From positions 17,659 to 47,237 of the forward strand of contig DIEQ01000059.1 in assembly GCA_002418705.1 (NCBI GenBank): 29,579 bases of DNA, written 5' to 3'. The notes under the pieces were generated by a model, which did not search any database, was not told the origin of the DNA, and saw only the letters and a program-made list of their open reading frames with translations. This DNA is from Mageeibacillus sp. UBA5770. GTDB taxonomy: Bacteria; Bacillota_A; Clostridia; Saccharofermentanales; Saccharofermentanaceae. Shown piece after piece: positions 7,392 through 14,440 of this stretch. How positions within the stretch are numbered: position 1 is the stretch's first letter; each line of letters opens with the position of its first letter. A program made the position numbers and the translations under genes.

Positions 7392-8312
7392 ATGAATAAA
7401 TTAAAGAACACAATCAAGGAACATGCTTTCAACGAAACTGAAATGTTCACTCGTATCAGGCTGCAAAGTCTGAAGAAAGAAAAGGTGAATGTTATCATGA
7501 ACAAAAAAGTATGGCTTGCTATTGGAGTCGCTGCGGCAATGTTACTCGCTATTGTGACAGGTACAACGATTCTTATTCCTTCTCAGCAAAAAGCACAGAC
7601 CGAGGCTGCTGCCGTTAAGTATGCTCAGGTGAAGTATTCGGAGCATCCTCTTGCGGCTGCTATGATAAGTGTCGACATTAATCCCAGCTTCGAGATTTAT
7701 ACGAATACGGAAGGAAAAGTTGTTGAAATTGAAGCTATCAACGAAGATGCCAAAACACTTGATGTCTCAGCCTTTATCGGTCTTCCCGTTGATGATGCTA
7801 TTTCCGGCATTATCGCTGCTGCAACAGCAGCCGGATTTATTGATGCGACCGACGCAGTTGACGACTATGTTATCGTTTCAACCGTTATGCTTGACGAGAC
7901 GGCTCCGGACGCCGAAGAAAAGCAGGAAGAGCTTGATGATTTGATCACCGACGGACTTGCTGAAGATGAAACTCTGCCCGATACCACCAAAGTTGCTTTA
8001 ATCAAGGCGACACAGGTTGAGATGTTCCTGGCCAGCGGCAAAGATGTACCGATGGGACTCTATGTCATCAACGGAATGATTTCTAAAGATGGTGTCATGA
8101 TTCCTGTTTCTGAGTTTGTATCTAATTCCGATAACCTTCATAAACTTGAGAACCGTGCAGAAGTTGTCGGCAAAGGACATAAGAATACAACTGATGAAAG
8201 CACAGATGAAACCGGCACGACTGAAGAAACAAAAGCATCCGATAAGGAGCACGGTAATTCCGGCTCGAACGGCAAAGCTGAAAATTCTTCTGCGAACGGC
8301 AAAGGAAACTAA
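7392..8312 (+). CDS. RsgI-like membrane anti-sigma factor with putative self-cleavage site
   Basis: A 306-residue protein. A 36-residue basic cytoplasmic segment is followed by one membrane helix (about 39-62, VWLAIGVAAAMLLAIVTGTTILI) and an extracellular domain. That domain holds MISVDINPSFEIYTNTEGKVVEIEAINEDAKTL, the conserved core of the RsgI periplasmic domain. In RsgI proteins the Asn-Pro bond of this motif (here N97-P98) breaks by autoproteolysis, which primes later cleavage inside the membrane and release of the sigma factor. The C-terminus (about 265-306) is a low-complexity Asp/Glu/Ser/Thr/Gly/Asn tail and there is no carbohydrate-binding sensor domain as in cellulosome RsgIs. The cytoplasmic part has no zinc motif (HxxxCxxC). 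GGAGG lies nine bases upstream of the ATG. Pairing with an ECF sigma factor rather than SigI is unusual. Confidence 0.85.
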   Translation: MNKLKNTIKEHAFNETEMFTRIRLQSLKKEKVNVIMNKKVWLAIGVAAAMLLAIVTGTTILIPSQQKAQTEAAAVKYAQVKYSEHPLAAAMISVDINPSFEIYTNTEGKVVEIEAINEDAKTLDVSAFIGLPVDDAISGIIAAATAAGFIDATDAVDDYVIVSTVMLDETAPDAEEKQEELDDLITDGLAEDETLPDTTKVALIKATQVEMFLASGKDVPMGLYVINGMISKDGVMIPVSEFVSNSDNLHKLENRAEVVGKGHKNTTDESTDETGTTEETKASDKEHGNSGSNGKAENSSANGKGN

Positions 8313-8368
8313 GGGAAAGTAATCTTTCTCTGACCCCAATGTCTGACAAGATCAGATGCCAACTAATG

Positions 8369-8404
8369 GAATGAGTCCGGTGTTCAACCGGACTCATTCT
8401 TTTT
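8369..8404 (+). terminator. Rho-independent terminator after the anti-sigma gene
   Basis: A perfect 12-bp stem (GAATGAGTCCGG, 8369-8380, with CCGGACTCATTC, 8388-8399) closes a 7-base loop and runs into five T residues (8400-8404). It ends the capA-like/sigma/anti-sigma transcript. The minus strand lacks a U-tract, so it works mainly in the plus direction. Confidence 0.93.
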
Positions 8405-8463
8405 GCGGTATTTCTTATCATCAATCAGTTGATATTTTAAGCATGTGCTATGTTAAATATTTT

Positions 8464-8835
8464 TTATTTTCTCCAAAACGTCGAACATTCTGCCTTATCG
8501 ACAACATTAAACTCGATTATTTTCGCAAGCAGCGAATAATCAACAGGACGATCCCATCGAATGCGCATCAGTCCCTTCGTATGATCATAACCGGCCTTCA
8601 CAATTTTATCAGAAAAATGATTGATACCCGCCACTTCCGGTGCGATTAACAAATGCTGTTTGGATACGCTGAAGCCGATGATAAATGTACCGTGATCAGT
8701 AAACATAGGCTGATTCCATGCAATTCTGGTCTCAAAACCGGGATATTTCGCAGCGACCCAATCCAAAACCTCTTCGAGACGGGTACGGTGTTCAGTGTTT
8801 TCAATGCCTGCTAAAAATTCTGCGAATGTATCCAT
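8464..8835 (-). CDS. DUF1801 protein (YdhG/iron-chaperone-like)
   Basis: A 123-residue protein of the DUF1801 (YdhG/YobT-like) family, a small cytoplasmic fold related to bacterial frataxin-like Fra. Typical features are YPGFETRIAWNQPMFTDHGTFIIGFSVSKQHLLIAPE and the closing GLMRIRWDRPVDYSLLAKIIEFNV. Members have been linked to intracellular iron handling, but most are uncharacterised. The ATG at 8835 has a near-perfect AAGGAGG eight bases upstream. It follows the MBL-fold gene on the same strand after an 83-base gap containing a weak hairpin. Confidence 0.85.
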   Translation of the reverse strand: MDTFAEFLAGIENTEHRTRLEEVLDWVAAKYPGFETRIAWNQPMFTDHGTFIIGFSVSKQHLLIAPEVAGINHFSDKIVKAGYDHTKGLMRIRWDRPVDYSLLAKIIEFNVVDKAECSTFWRK

Positions 8836-8884
8836 TATGCTGCCTCCTTAAGAAAATGAGATCTTTTGATAAAAATATTGCTCG

Positions 8885-8910
8885 AAAAAACCATGTGCAT
8901 TAACCTGCAC
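8885..8910 (-). terminator. Weak hairpin with U-tract after the MBL-fold gene
   Basis: On the minus strand GTGCA/TGCAC (8910-8906 and 8899-8895) encloses a 6-base loop, followed four bases later by TTTTTT (8890-8885). The stem is only 5 bp, so termination would be partial at best. Confidence 0.35.
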
Positions 8911-8918
8911 AACGACCT

Positions 8919-9542
8919 TTACTTTATCTTCATTTTTCTTCCATGTCCCACATAAACCTCTGCGCATTTCATTTTACGAATACTTGTCATGCTCTGCAGC
9001 ATTTTGTCTTTGTCTTCAAACAATTTTGATGCCGGTGAGCCGCCCATATTCATCATCGCATCGCCTGCAATGAGTTTATCACCGCCAACAAGTATGCCTA
9101 TCGATCCCCGGGTATGACCCGGCAATTCCAATACCGTTGCATCTACTCCATATTTATCAAATGACATATCCTGTGACAGATAAAAGTCAGGCTCAAATAT
9201 TTCAACAGGAGATTTTGCTAACATTCTGCCCGACATCCGCTTAATCATTTTTCCGATAAAATTATCCGTACTTAATGTGCGTGCTTCATGATTTTTAATC
9301 AGGACTTCGTCAGCCTGATGCATTGCAATGGGTACGCCCAATTCTCTCGACAGATAAGCAGCGTTTGCAATGTGGTCGAAATGACCATGCGTCAGAACGA
9401 TCAGATTGACATGGCAGTCCCTGGCCGATCTTAGAATTTTCTTTCTCGCAGACAGCGAACCTGTATCCACGAGTATGGAGCCTTCCCGGCCAACAACTAA
9501 ATAGCAATTAAAGACACTTCCTATTTGGATGATTTCAGCCAT
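8919..9542 (-). CDS. MBL-fold metallo-hydrolase
   Basis: A 207-residue metallo-beta-lactamase-fold hydrolase with the complete metal-binding set: THGHFDH (51-57), ELPGHTRGSIG (the distal His), LIAGDAM (bridging Asp) and a final VYVGHG. It is a stand-alone single domain of glyoxalase II-like size, so a thioester or ester hydrolase is plausible, but the substrate cannot be inferred. The start has AAGGAGGG about seven bases upstream. It lies upstream of the DUF1801 gene on the same strand and they may share a message. Confidence 0.88.
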   Translation of the reverse strand: MAEIIQIGSVFNCYLVVGREGSILVDTGSLSARKKILRSARDCHVNLIVLTHGHFDHIANAAYLSRELGVPIAMHQADEVLIKNHEARTLSTDNFIGKMIKRMSGRMLAKSPVEIFEPDFYLSQDMSFDKYGVDATVLELPGHTRGSIGILVGGDKLIAGDAMMNMGGSPASKLFEDKDKMLQSMTSIRKMKCAEVYVGHGRKMKIK

Positions 9543-9740
9543 TTTTTCCCTCCTTACCCCATAAAATAATATTTAAAACTGCTTCCGATTATATTTACAT
9601 CTCCTGCAACTGCAGACAGGCTGTCTCGAAATGCATCACAAATTTCATATATATGATAAATTATACAGTAAAGTGCAGCATCATAAATCGAAATTTTAAA
9701 ATATCAATTTGCATCAGCTCTCATTCGCAAATAAATTTTC

Positions 9741-9769
9741 TTGAAAAATTACGGAAGTTTCTTTACAAT
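9741..9769 (+). promoter_or_regulatory. Strong promoter-like element heading a short transcript
   Basis: TTGAAA (9741-9746), a 17-base spacer and TACAAT (9764-9769, 5/6) predict a start near 9776. This is only four bases before the ATG at 9780, so no ribosome binding site could be transcribed for that ORF. A terminator-like hairpin follows within 30 bases. Confidence 0.55.
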
Positions 9770-9775
9770 AAGAAT

Positions 9776-9840
9776 ATAAATGTTTGCGCGTATAATTGAT
9801 CAGCGTGAAATCAAGAAATTGATTTCGCGCTTTATTTTTT
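9776..9840 (+). ncRNA. Possible ~65-nt short RNA or attenuator leader
   Basis: This segment runs from the predicted transcription start near 9776 to the end of a U-tract at 9840. It contains a hairpin with a 12-bp stem and nothing that reads convincingly as protein. It could be a small RNA, an attenuator leader for the DUF2798-like reading frame downstream, or the two ends of a deleted gene. No known RNA family is recognised. Confidence 0.35.
9803..9840 (+). terminator. Rho-independent terminator just downstream of a promoter
   Basis: GCGTGAAATCAA (9803-9814) pairs with TTGATTTCGCGC (9819-9830) across a GAAA tetraloop, with one T-G wobble. TTTATTTTTT (9831-9840) follows. The structure is as good as many bona fide terminators, although the stem is AT-rich in its upper half. 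No full gene lies between it and the promoter at 9741-9769. Confidence 0.65.
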
Positions 9841-9860
9841 GCCCGAAAACATTAAATCAG

Positions 9861-10201
9861 TTGAAATCTGTGAATATCATTGCGCCGCTGATCACTTGCT
9901 ATGAAGTTGGATTTCATATGTATGTATGGGCAGAATCGTTAAAGAAGGCGACGGATTTGGTTCTCACATTGTTGTAAATATTTTGTGCACGGTATTTCTG
10001 ATGTCAATCTTTCTGACGGTAATCGGAACATGGATAGGAAGCAGACAAATCAGCATGGAGCCGATTCATATGTTTTTTTATAAGTGGCCGCGTAATTTTG
10101 CCATATCCTTTGCAGTCGAGTTATTGATTGCGCAGCCAATAGCACGATTGGTTATGTCAAAATGGCACCTTGCAATAGACAAGGTGCTTGCAGAAAATTA
10201 A
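9861..10201 (+). pseudogene. DUF2798-like membrane protein, frameshifted and lacking its 5' part
   Basis: Two overlapping reading frames appear to be pieces of one small membrane protein. The first piece (to a stop at 9977) reads NIIAPLITCYEVGFHMYVWAESLKKATDLVLTLL. The second, in a frame two bases over (open from 9905, first ATG 9926), continues as VVNILCTVFLMSIFLTVIGTWIG, then FFYKWPRNFAISFAVELLIAQPIARLVM. The second piece has two membrane helices and the character of DUF2798 proteins. Joining them needs one indel around 9968-9976. Neither piece has a good ribosome binding site. Alternatively the 91-codon ORF 9926-10201 is expressed by itself. The family call is from recall of its features and is moderate. 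The 3' end overlaps the ygiQ stop by four bases on the opposite strand. Confidence 0.5.
10165..10187 (-). terminator. Stem-loop beyond the ygiQ stop codon
   Basis: GCACCTTG (10165-10172) and CAAGGTGC (10180-10187) form a perfect 8-bp stem with a 7-base loop. It lies 11 bases beyond the ygiQ stop, and CATTTTGAC follows on the minus strand. The U-run is short, so this may terminate weakly or protect the 3' end. Confidence 0.45.
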
Positions 10202-12219
10202 GGCCGCCGCCTTACGTCACTATTTTTTCCGGATCGCGGACGCTGCCCTGTTGCCGCGGATTTCGGACCCTTCCCTGCGGCTCCGGGCTGAGGTCTTTTC
10301 CCCGCAGTCGTTCCGGGCGCGGATTTTTTGCCGGGATGTGCGGCTGCTGCGCCGCCCGACTTGTAGGGTTTGCCATGGGTACGTCCCGAAAGTGCATCAG
10401 ATTCCCTGTGTGCCTTGCTCTGCGGGCGGATCAGGCACTTCGGGTCGTGTCCGATCAGATCCGGACGCCCTGCCTTATGAAGGGCCTCGATGACCAGGGC
10501 ACGGTTCTCCGGATTACGCCACTGAAGGAGGGCCCGCTGGAGATCCTTTTCGTGAGGCGTGCGGGCAACATAGACGCGCTGCATAGTCAAAGGATCATAA
10601 CCGGTATAGTACATACAGGTGGAGATAGTGCCGGGAGTCGGGTAGAAATCCTGAACCTGCTCCGGCTGGCGCCCCAGACCGTGGAGGAATTCGGCCAGCG
10701 CTATCGCATCGGCCAGGGTGCTTCCCGGATGTGAGGACATAAGATACGGAACGACAAACTGATTCTTATCGTGCTTCTCATTCATGCAGGCATACTGCTC
10801 CATGAATCTTTTGTAGACTTCGATGTGAGGCTTGCCCATATAATCGAGGACGCTGTCTACACAGTGCTCCGGAGCGACCTTCAGCTGACCGGATACATGA
10901 TATGTCACCAGGTCTTCGAGAAAGTCCTTACTCTTGTCCGCCAGCAGATAATCGTACCGGATTCCCGAGCGGATAAACACTTTTTTCACACCCGAAACCT
11001 TACGAAGGCGCCTTAAGAGCTGCAGGTAATCGGAATGATCCGCATCGAGGCGGCTGCAGGGAACCGGTGTCAGGCATTTGCGGTTCTTGCACATCCCGCG
11101 CTTCTCCTGGTCCTTGCAGGAATAGTGCCGAAAATTTGCCGTCGGCCCGCCGACATCGTTGATATAACCCTTAAAATCCTTGTGCTTCGTCAGCTGACCG
11201 GCCTCCCGAAGTACAGATTCCTGGCTCCTTGAAGTAACCATCCGCCCCTGATGCCACGCGAGGCTGCAGAAATTGCAGGCGCCGAAGCACCCCCGGTTAT
11301 GAATAATCGAAAAACGAACTTCATCGAGCGCCGGCACGCCCCCCATCTCCTCATACATCGGATGGTACTCGCGGGTAAACGGGAGTTCTGACACTTCATC
11401 AAGTTCAGGCCGCGACAGAGGCATCGCCGGCGGCATTACCACAAGAAATTTGTTGCCATGCGGCTGGATAACGGCACGGCCGCTGACAGGGTCATGCTCT
11501 GTATATTGCAGGAGCGTAGCCTCGGCATACTCCTTCTTACGTGTTGAAACAACCTCAAAGGAAGGGCACGTCATGCCCTTTTCCAGGAAAGCCTCCGGAG
11601 AATCTACGGAAAAAGCAGTGCCCGGAACATCGGTTATAGCCGAGACAGGAACACCGGACTTCTGCTTTGCAGCAATCTCGCGAACAGCCCGCTCACCCAT
11701 ACCATAAATAAGAAGATCCGCCGCCGCGTCGAAAAGAATACTCCGGCGAACTTTGTTGTCCCAGTAATCGTAATGGGCAAAGCGGCGAAGCGAGGCCTCA
11801 AGTCCGCCGATAATGATCGGAACATCTTTGCCAAAAGCCTCCCTGGCCAGGTTCGCATACACGATCACAGCCCGGTCCGGCCGTAGTCCGGCTTTCTTGC
11901 CGGGTGAATAAAAGTCTTCGTTTCTATGTTTTTTGGCGGCCGTATAGTGGGCAACCATGGAATCCAGATTCCCCGAGCTAATCAAGACACCCAGGCGAGG
12001 GCGCCGCATGGCGATGAAGTCATCGGCAGTCTTCCAGTCAGGCTGCGCCAGGACAGCTACGCGAAAACCAGCCTTTTCCAGCACGCGGCTGATCACCGCA
12101 GACCCGAAGCTCGGATGATCCACATATGCGTCCCCGGTCACCACCAGATAATCGTACCAATACCAATCCCGGTCCAGCATATCCTGCCTGGAAACCGGCA
12201 AAAACAGGGATCTGTCCAT
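10198..12219 (-). CDS. ygiQ: YgiQ-family radical SAM protein (UPF0313)
   Basis: A 673-residue UPF0313/YgiQ protein. The family N-terminus is intact (FLPVSRQDMLDRDWYWYDYLVVTGDAYVDHPSFGSAVI), followed by a B12-binding-like Rossmann region and the radical SAM motif C311-x3-C315-x2-C318 (CFGACNFC). The typical SLAWHQGR, FKGYINDVGGPTANF and RSGIRYDYL segments are present. The reaction remains unknown in general. The last ~55 residues are a Lys/Arg/Gly/Pro/Ala-rich disordered tail, common in this family and possibly RNA-binding. I start it at the ATG at 12219 because the family begins there; the longer open frame (to 12321) adds residues unlike the family. The Shine-Dalgarno sequence is weak (GGCGGAAG directly before the ATG). 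Confidence 0.9.
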   Translation of the reverse strand: MDRSLFLPVSRQDMLDRDWYWYDYLVVTGDAYVDHPSFGSAVISRVLEKAGFRVAVLAQPDWKTADDFIAMRRPRLGVLISSGNLDSMVAHYTAAKKHRNEDFYSPGKKAGLRPDRAVIVYANLAREAFGKDVPIIIGGLEASLRRFAHYDYWDNKVRRSILFDAAADLLIYGMGERAVREIAAKQKSGVPVSAITDVPGTAFSVDSPEAFLEKGMTCPSFEVVSTRKKEYAEATLLQYTEHDPVSGRAVIQPHGNKFLVVMPPAMPLSRPELDEVSELPFTREYHPMYEEMGGVPALDEVRFSIIHNRGCFGACNFCSLAWHQGRMVTSRSQESVLREAGQLTKHKDFKGYINDVGGPTANFRHYSCKDQEKRGMCKNRKCLTPVPCSRLDADHSDYLQLLRRLRKVSGVKKVFIRSGIRYDYLLADKSKDFLEDLVTYHVSGQLKVAPEHCVDSVLDYMGKPHIEVYKRFMEQYACMNEKHDKNQFVVPYLMSSHPGSTLADAIALAEFLHGLGRQPEQVQDFYPTPGTISTCMYYTGYDPLTMQRVYVARTPHEKDLQRALLQWRNPENRALVIEALHKAGRPDLIGHDPKCLIRPQSKAHRESDALSGRTHGKPYKSGGAAAAHPGKKSAPGTTAGKRPQPGAAGKGPKSAATGQRPRSGKNSDVRRRP

Positions 12220-12325
12220 CTTCCGCCATGCCCTTTCAAAACTTGTTAATACGAACATGATAACATGGATGGGTAGCTGCCCTGCACTATTTCTGCATTT
12301 TCGCTGTATAACCGCAGGCATTCCT

Positions 12326-14134
12326 TTAATACTCTTTAGGATACTGGGGATTCAATACTGATTTTTTATTTACAACGCTTTTGTCGCGTCCGGGATACAT
12401 CTGATAGTAGGGCGGAATGCGGTTGATGCGTTCCAACAGTTCCTTCCTGGTCTCCAAAAGTTTGAGCGGATTGATCTTTGGCAGGTCTCTTTTGGTAATC
12501 TCTCCTTCAATGCCGCCAAATTTCTTGAGACGCTCCACAAAATAACGCATGTCATATTTTGAGGGATAGACTTCGATCACAGACTTATCAAGATTAGTCA
12601 GCTTATACACCGCTTCCATCGGAGTGCGGACAGAAGTTTCCACAGTAAATACCACATCGTGGGGAACTTCCACATACTGTCCGATGAACGCAAGATTAGT
12701 GCAGCCCTCGGGGACAACGAGAGGCCGGTCGGCTACTTTGCGCGGCATGAACTGGCTAGTAATGTATGGCATCATGCAGGTAGAAATATAGGTGTGTTCC
12801 AGCAGGTCGTCCTTCATGTCCAACATATTCAGATGATAAAGAAACTCCGTAAGAATCTCCTCGCCGGTACATTCAGCCATCGGTTTTTTGATATAATCAC
12901 CGCTGCGCTCACCGAATAGCCCGTCGCCCCATAAGACATCTTTGTCCCCCTGGCCGGGGAAATACTCGCGGTCATAAATAGCAAAAGAAAACTCCCAGCC
13001 GGAATCCTTGATGGAAATGCAGCCGCCGGTCCCCGGTTTGCTGCCAGTCATTTTTTCAAGCCGTTCAAAAAACTGCGGGTAGTCCCTGACAGTCAGTAAG
13101 AAGCTCATCCACTTGGTCTTATCGATCTGCCCGAGGAATTTTGCCGGGTGTCCGAACTTCTCATTCCGCCGGGCGATATTCTGCCATATCTCGAAAACGC
13201 CCATATCCTCTGTGGAGCGGACGGTTTCAGCAACGTGGGTGTTGTCCCCGAAACGGCTGTTGGTGGTCATAGAGCCATTGGTCACAAAAACCATATCTTT
13301 GGCATCGACAGGAACGACAATCTCCTTGCCGTCCTGACGCATCCGAATTGCGTGTACAGTGTTGCAGTCGTTGTCCATATCAAGGTCGTAGACGTAACAA
13401 TCCGTGATGGTTTTTACACCTTTGCCATCAAGCCAAACTTTGAGGGGCTTGATAATCGAATCGTATTCATTTCGTTTGGTATGCAAGATGCCTTCAAGAT
13501 ATTCGATCCGGGTTGCAAGGCCAAAGCGTTCCAGATAACGCTGCGTCTCCAGCGCGCTGTGATAAGGCTTGAAGGCCAGCATGGTATGGAAGCACCACCA
13601 TAGAGAACCGTCGAAGAACTCGCTGCCTTTGCCAAAGTAATCCTCGATAGTCACATCTTCAAGCGCTTCTTCGGGTTCAGCGAGGAAAGCCTGAATTTTT
13701 GCATTCAATTTATTCGACACCTTGCCGTTGTGGATACCCTCATAGATATGTCCCTGATGCTGGAGTATGCGGCATTCAGAGTGGATAGGGTGATCCTTGT
13801 TCACATCTACGGTTTCGTCCAGCACAGTGCGGCCGGGTGTGTCGAGGGAGGGTATCTTGCTGCAAAGATACCACAGGCATTCCATGTAGGGCTCCAGCTC
13901 ACGCTCGCCGCGGCACAGATAGCCGAAACTCTCGTTGTCGGCCATTCCATCCATTGATCCGCCCACTACCTTAGACTTTTCATAGATTGTGATGTTCTCA
14001 CCGGGCACACCGGCATCATCGACGAGGAAAGCGGCTGCCGCGAGTCCGGCAATCCCCCCTCCAACAATAAACGCCCTGCGCTGTTCGATACCTTCCGGTT
14101 TGGGGGCGTGATAGAAAGTACTGTAAATATTCAT
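12326..14134 (-). CDS. ohyA: Oleate hydratase (FAD-dependent, OhyA/MCRA family)
   Basis: A 602-residue oleate hydratase, once called myosin-cross-reactive antigen. The enzyme adds water to cis-9 double bonds of free fatty acids, turning oleate into 10-hydroxystearate, which detoxifies host or dietary unsaturated fatty acids. The FAD Rossmann motif is FIVGGGIAGLAAAAFL (GxGxxG at 25-30). The family signature RGERELEPYMECLWYLCSKIPSLDTPG spans about 75-101. Later conserved parts include FVTNGSMTTNSRFGDN, MPYITSQFMPR and FIGQYVEVPHDVVFTVETSVRTPMEAVY. Length and order match characterised enzymes and there is no signal peptide, so it is cytoplasmic or membrane-associated. It is the last gene of a tetR / 41-codon ORF / hydratase set on one strand. 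Confidence 0.95.
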   Translation of the reverse strand: MNIYSTFYHAPKPEGIEQRRAFIVGGGIAGLAAAAFLVDDAGVPGENITIYEKSKVVGGSMDGMADNESFGYLCRGERELEPYMECLWYLCSKIPSLDTPGRTVLDETVDVNKDHPIHSECRILQHQGHIYEGIHNGKVSNKLNAKIQAFLAEPEEALEDVTIEDYFGKGSEFFDGSLWWCFHTMLAFKPYHSALETQRYLERFGLATRIEYLEGILHTKRNEYDSIIKPLKVWLDGKGVKTITDCYVYDLDMDNDCNTVHAIRMRQDGKEIVVPVDAKDMVFVTNGSMTTNSRFGDNTHVAETVRSTEDMGVFEIWQNIARRNEKFGHPAKFLGQIDKTKWMSFLLTVRDYPQFFERLEKMTGSKPGTGGCISIKDSGWEFSFAIYDREYFPGQGDKDVLWGDGLFGERSGDYIKKPMAECTGEEILTEFLYHLNMLDMKDDLLEHTYISTCMMPYITSQFMPRKVADRPLVVPEGCTNLAFIGQYVEVPHDVVFTVETSVRTPMEAVYKLTNLDKSVIEVYPSKYDMRYFVERLKKFGGIEGEITKRDLPKINPLKLLETRKELLERINRIPPYYQMYPGRDKSVVNKKSVLNPQYPKEY

Positions 14135-14170
14135 AAATTAATCAACCTTTCATAATTTCAAAAATGAATT

Positions 14171-14296
14171 TCAGACTCTTTTTATACCATTCAATGGATA
14201 GTTACCCAGCGCTTGTCCCTTTGAGCGAAGGCGCATTACACCATCTTTAATGCCCATAGGAGTTTGGAGTAAAATGCTGTATGTCCCTTCGATCAT
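14171..14296 (-). CDS. 41-residue small protein, apparently an internally deleted family member
   Basis: A 41-codon ORF starting with ATG at 14296, six bases after a strong AAGGGGGTG ribosome binding site, and stopping at 14171. The product begins MIEGTYSILLQTPMG and ends GQALGNYPLNGIKRV. From memory, the start (MIEGTYxxxxxTPMG..G) and the end (G.FP..G.RV) resemble the two ends of a ~120-140-residue clostridial protein family of beta-rich, unnamed function. This would make the gene a version with its middle deleted but still in frame. It lies 36 bases before the oleate hydratase start, probably on the same message, and could also act as a leader peptide. Family relation is inference; the ORF and its ribosome binding site are directly visible. 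Confidence 0.5.
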   Translation of the reverse strand: MIEGTYSILLQTPMGIKDGVMRLRSKGQALGNYPLNGIKRV

Positions 14297-14328
14297 TGCT
14301 AACACCCCCTTCTTATTTTGATAATTTA

Positions 14329-14357
14329 ATTCTATTGGTTAAGCAATCAAAGAACAA
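14329..14357 (-). promoter_or_regulatory. Probable promoter of the small ORF-oleate hydratase unit
   Basis: TTGTTC (14357-14352), 17 bases, then TAGAAT (14334-14329, 5/6) on the minus strand. It lies directly downstream of the tetR terminator/repeat region, so repeat-bound TetR would sit right beside the -35. Confidence 0.5.
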
Positions 14358-14362
14358 ATATC

Positions 14363-14399
14363 AAAAAGCCCGAAATGTAAGACATCTTACTTCTCGGGC
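14363..14399 (-). terminator. Terminator of tetR, with an embedded palindrome
   Basis: On the minus strand GCCCGA (14399-14394) pairs with TCGGGC (14373-14368). The inner palindrome GTAAGATGTCTTAC forms a second 6-bp arm pair within, and TTTTT (14367-14363) follows. It is a good rho-independent terminator. The inner palindrome resembles a TetR operator, so the element may have two roles. Confidence 0.7.
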
Positions 14400-14440
14400 A
14401 GAATGTATAACATCTTATATTTCGGGCAGAATGTATAATA
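14375..14440. repeat. 28-bp tandem repeats between tetR and the hydratase unit
   Basis: Two adjacent 28-bp units (14375-14402 and 14403-14430) share the frame ATGTA-A-ACATCTTA followed by TCGGGCAGA. They differ at five positions. A partial third unit (ATGTATAATA) fills 14431-14440 and touches the tetR stop at 14441. Each full unit carries a palindrome-like GTAAGACATCTTAC or GTATAACATCTTAT, which fits a pair of TetR-family operators on one DNA face region. Confidence 0.75.

Noticed and set aside
10162..10734. Plus-strand 190-codon frame opposite the ygiQ 3' end
   Set aside because: It reads Arg/Gly/Cys/Pro-rich without motifs and lies opposite the conserved YgiQ sequence and its repetitive tail.
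14375..14430. CRISPR-like 28-bp repeat pair
   Set aside because: Units are adjacent without spacers, differ at several positions, and no cas genes are nearby; the palindromes fit regulator sites.
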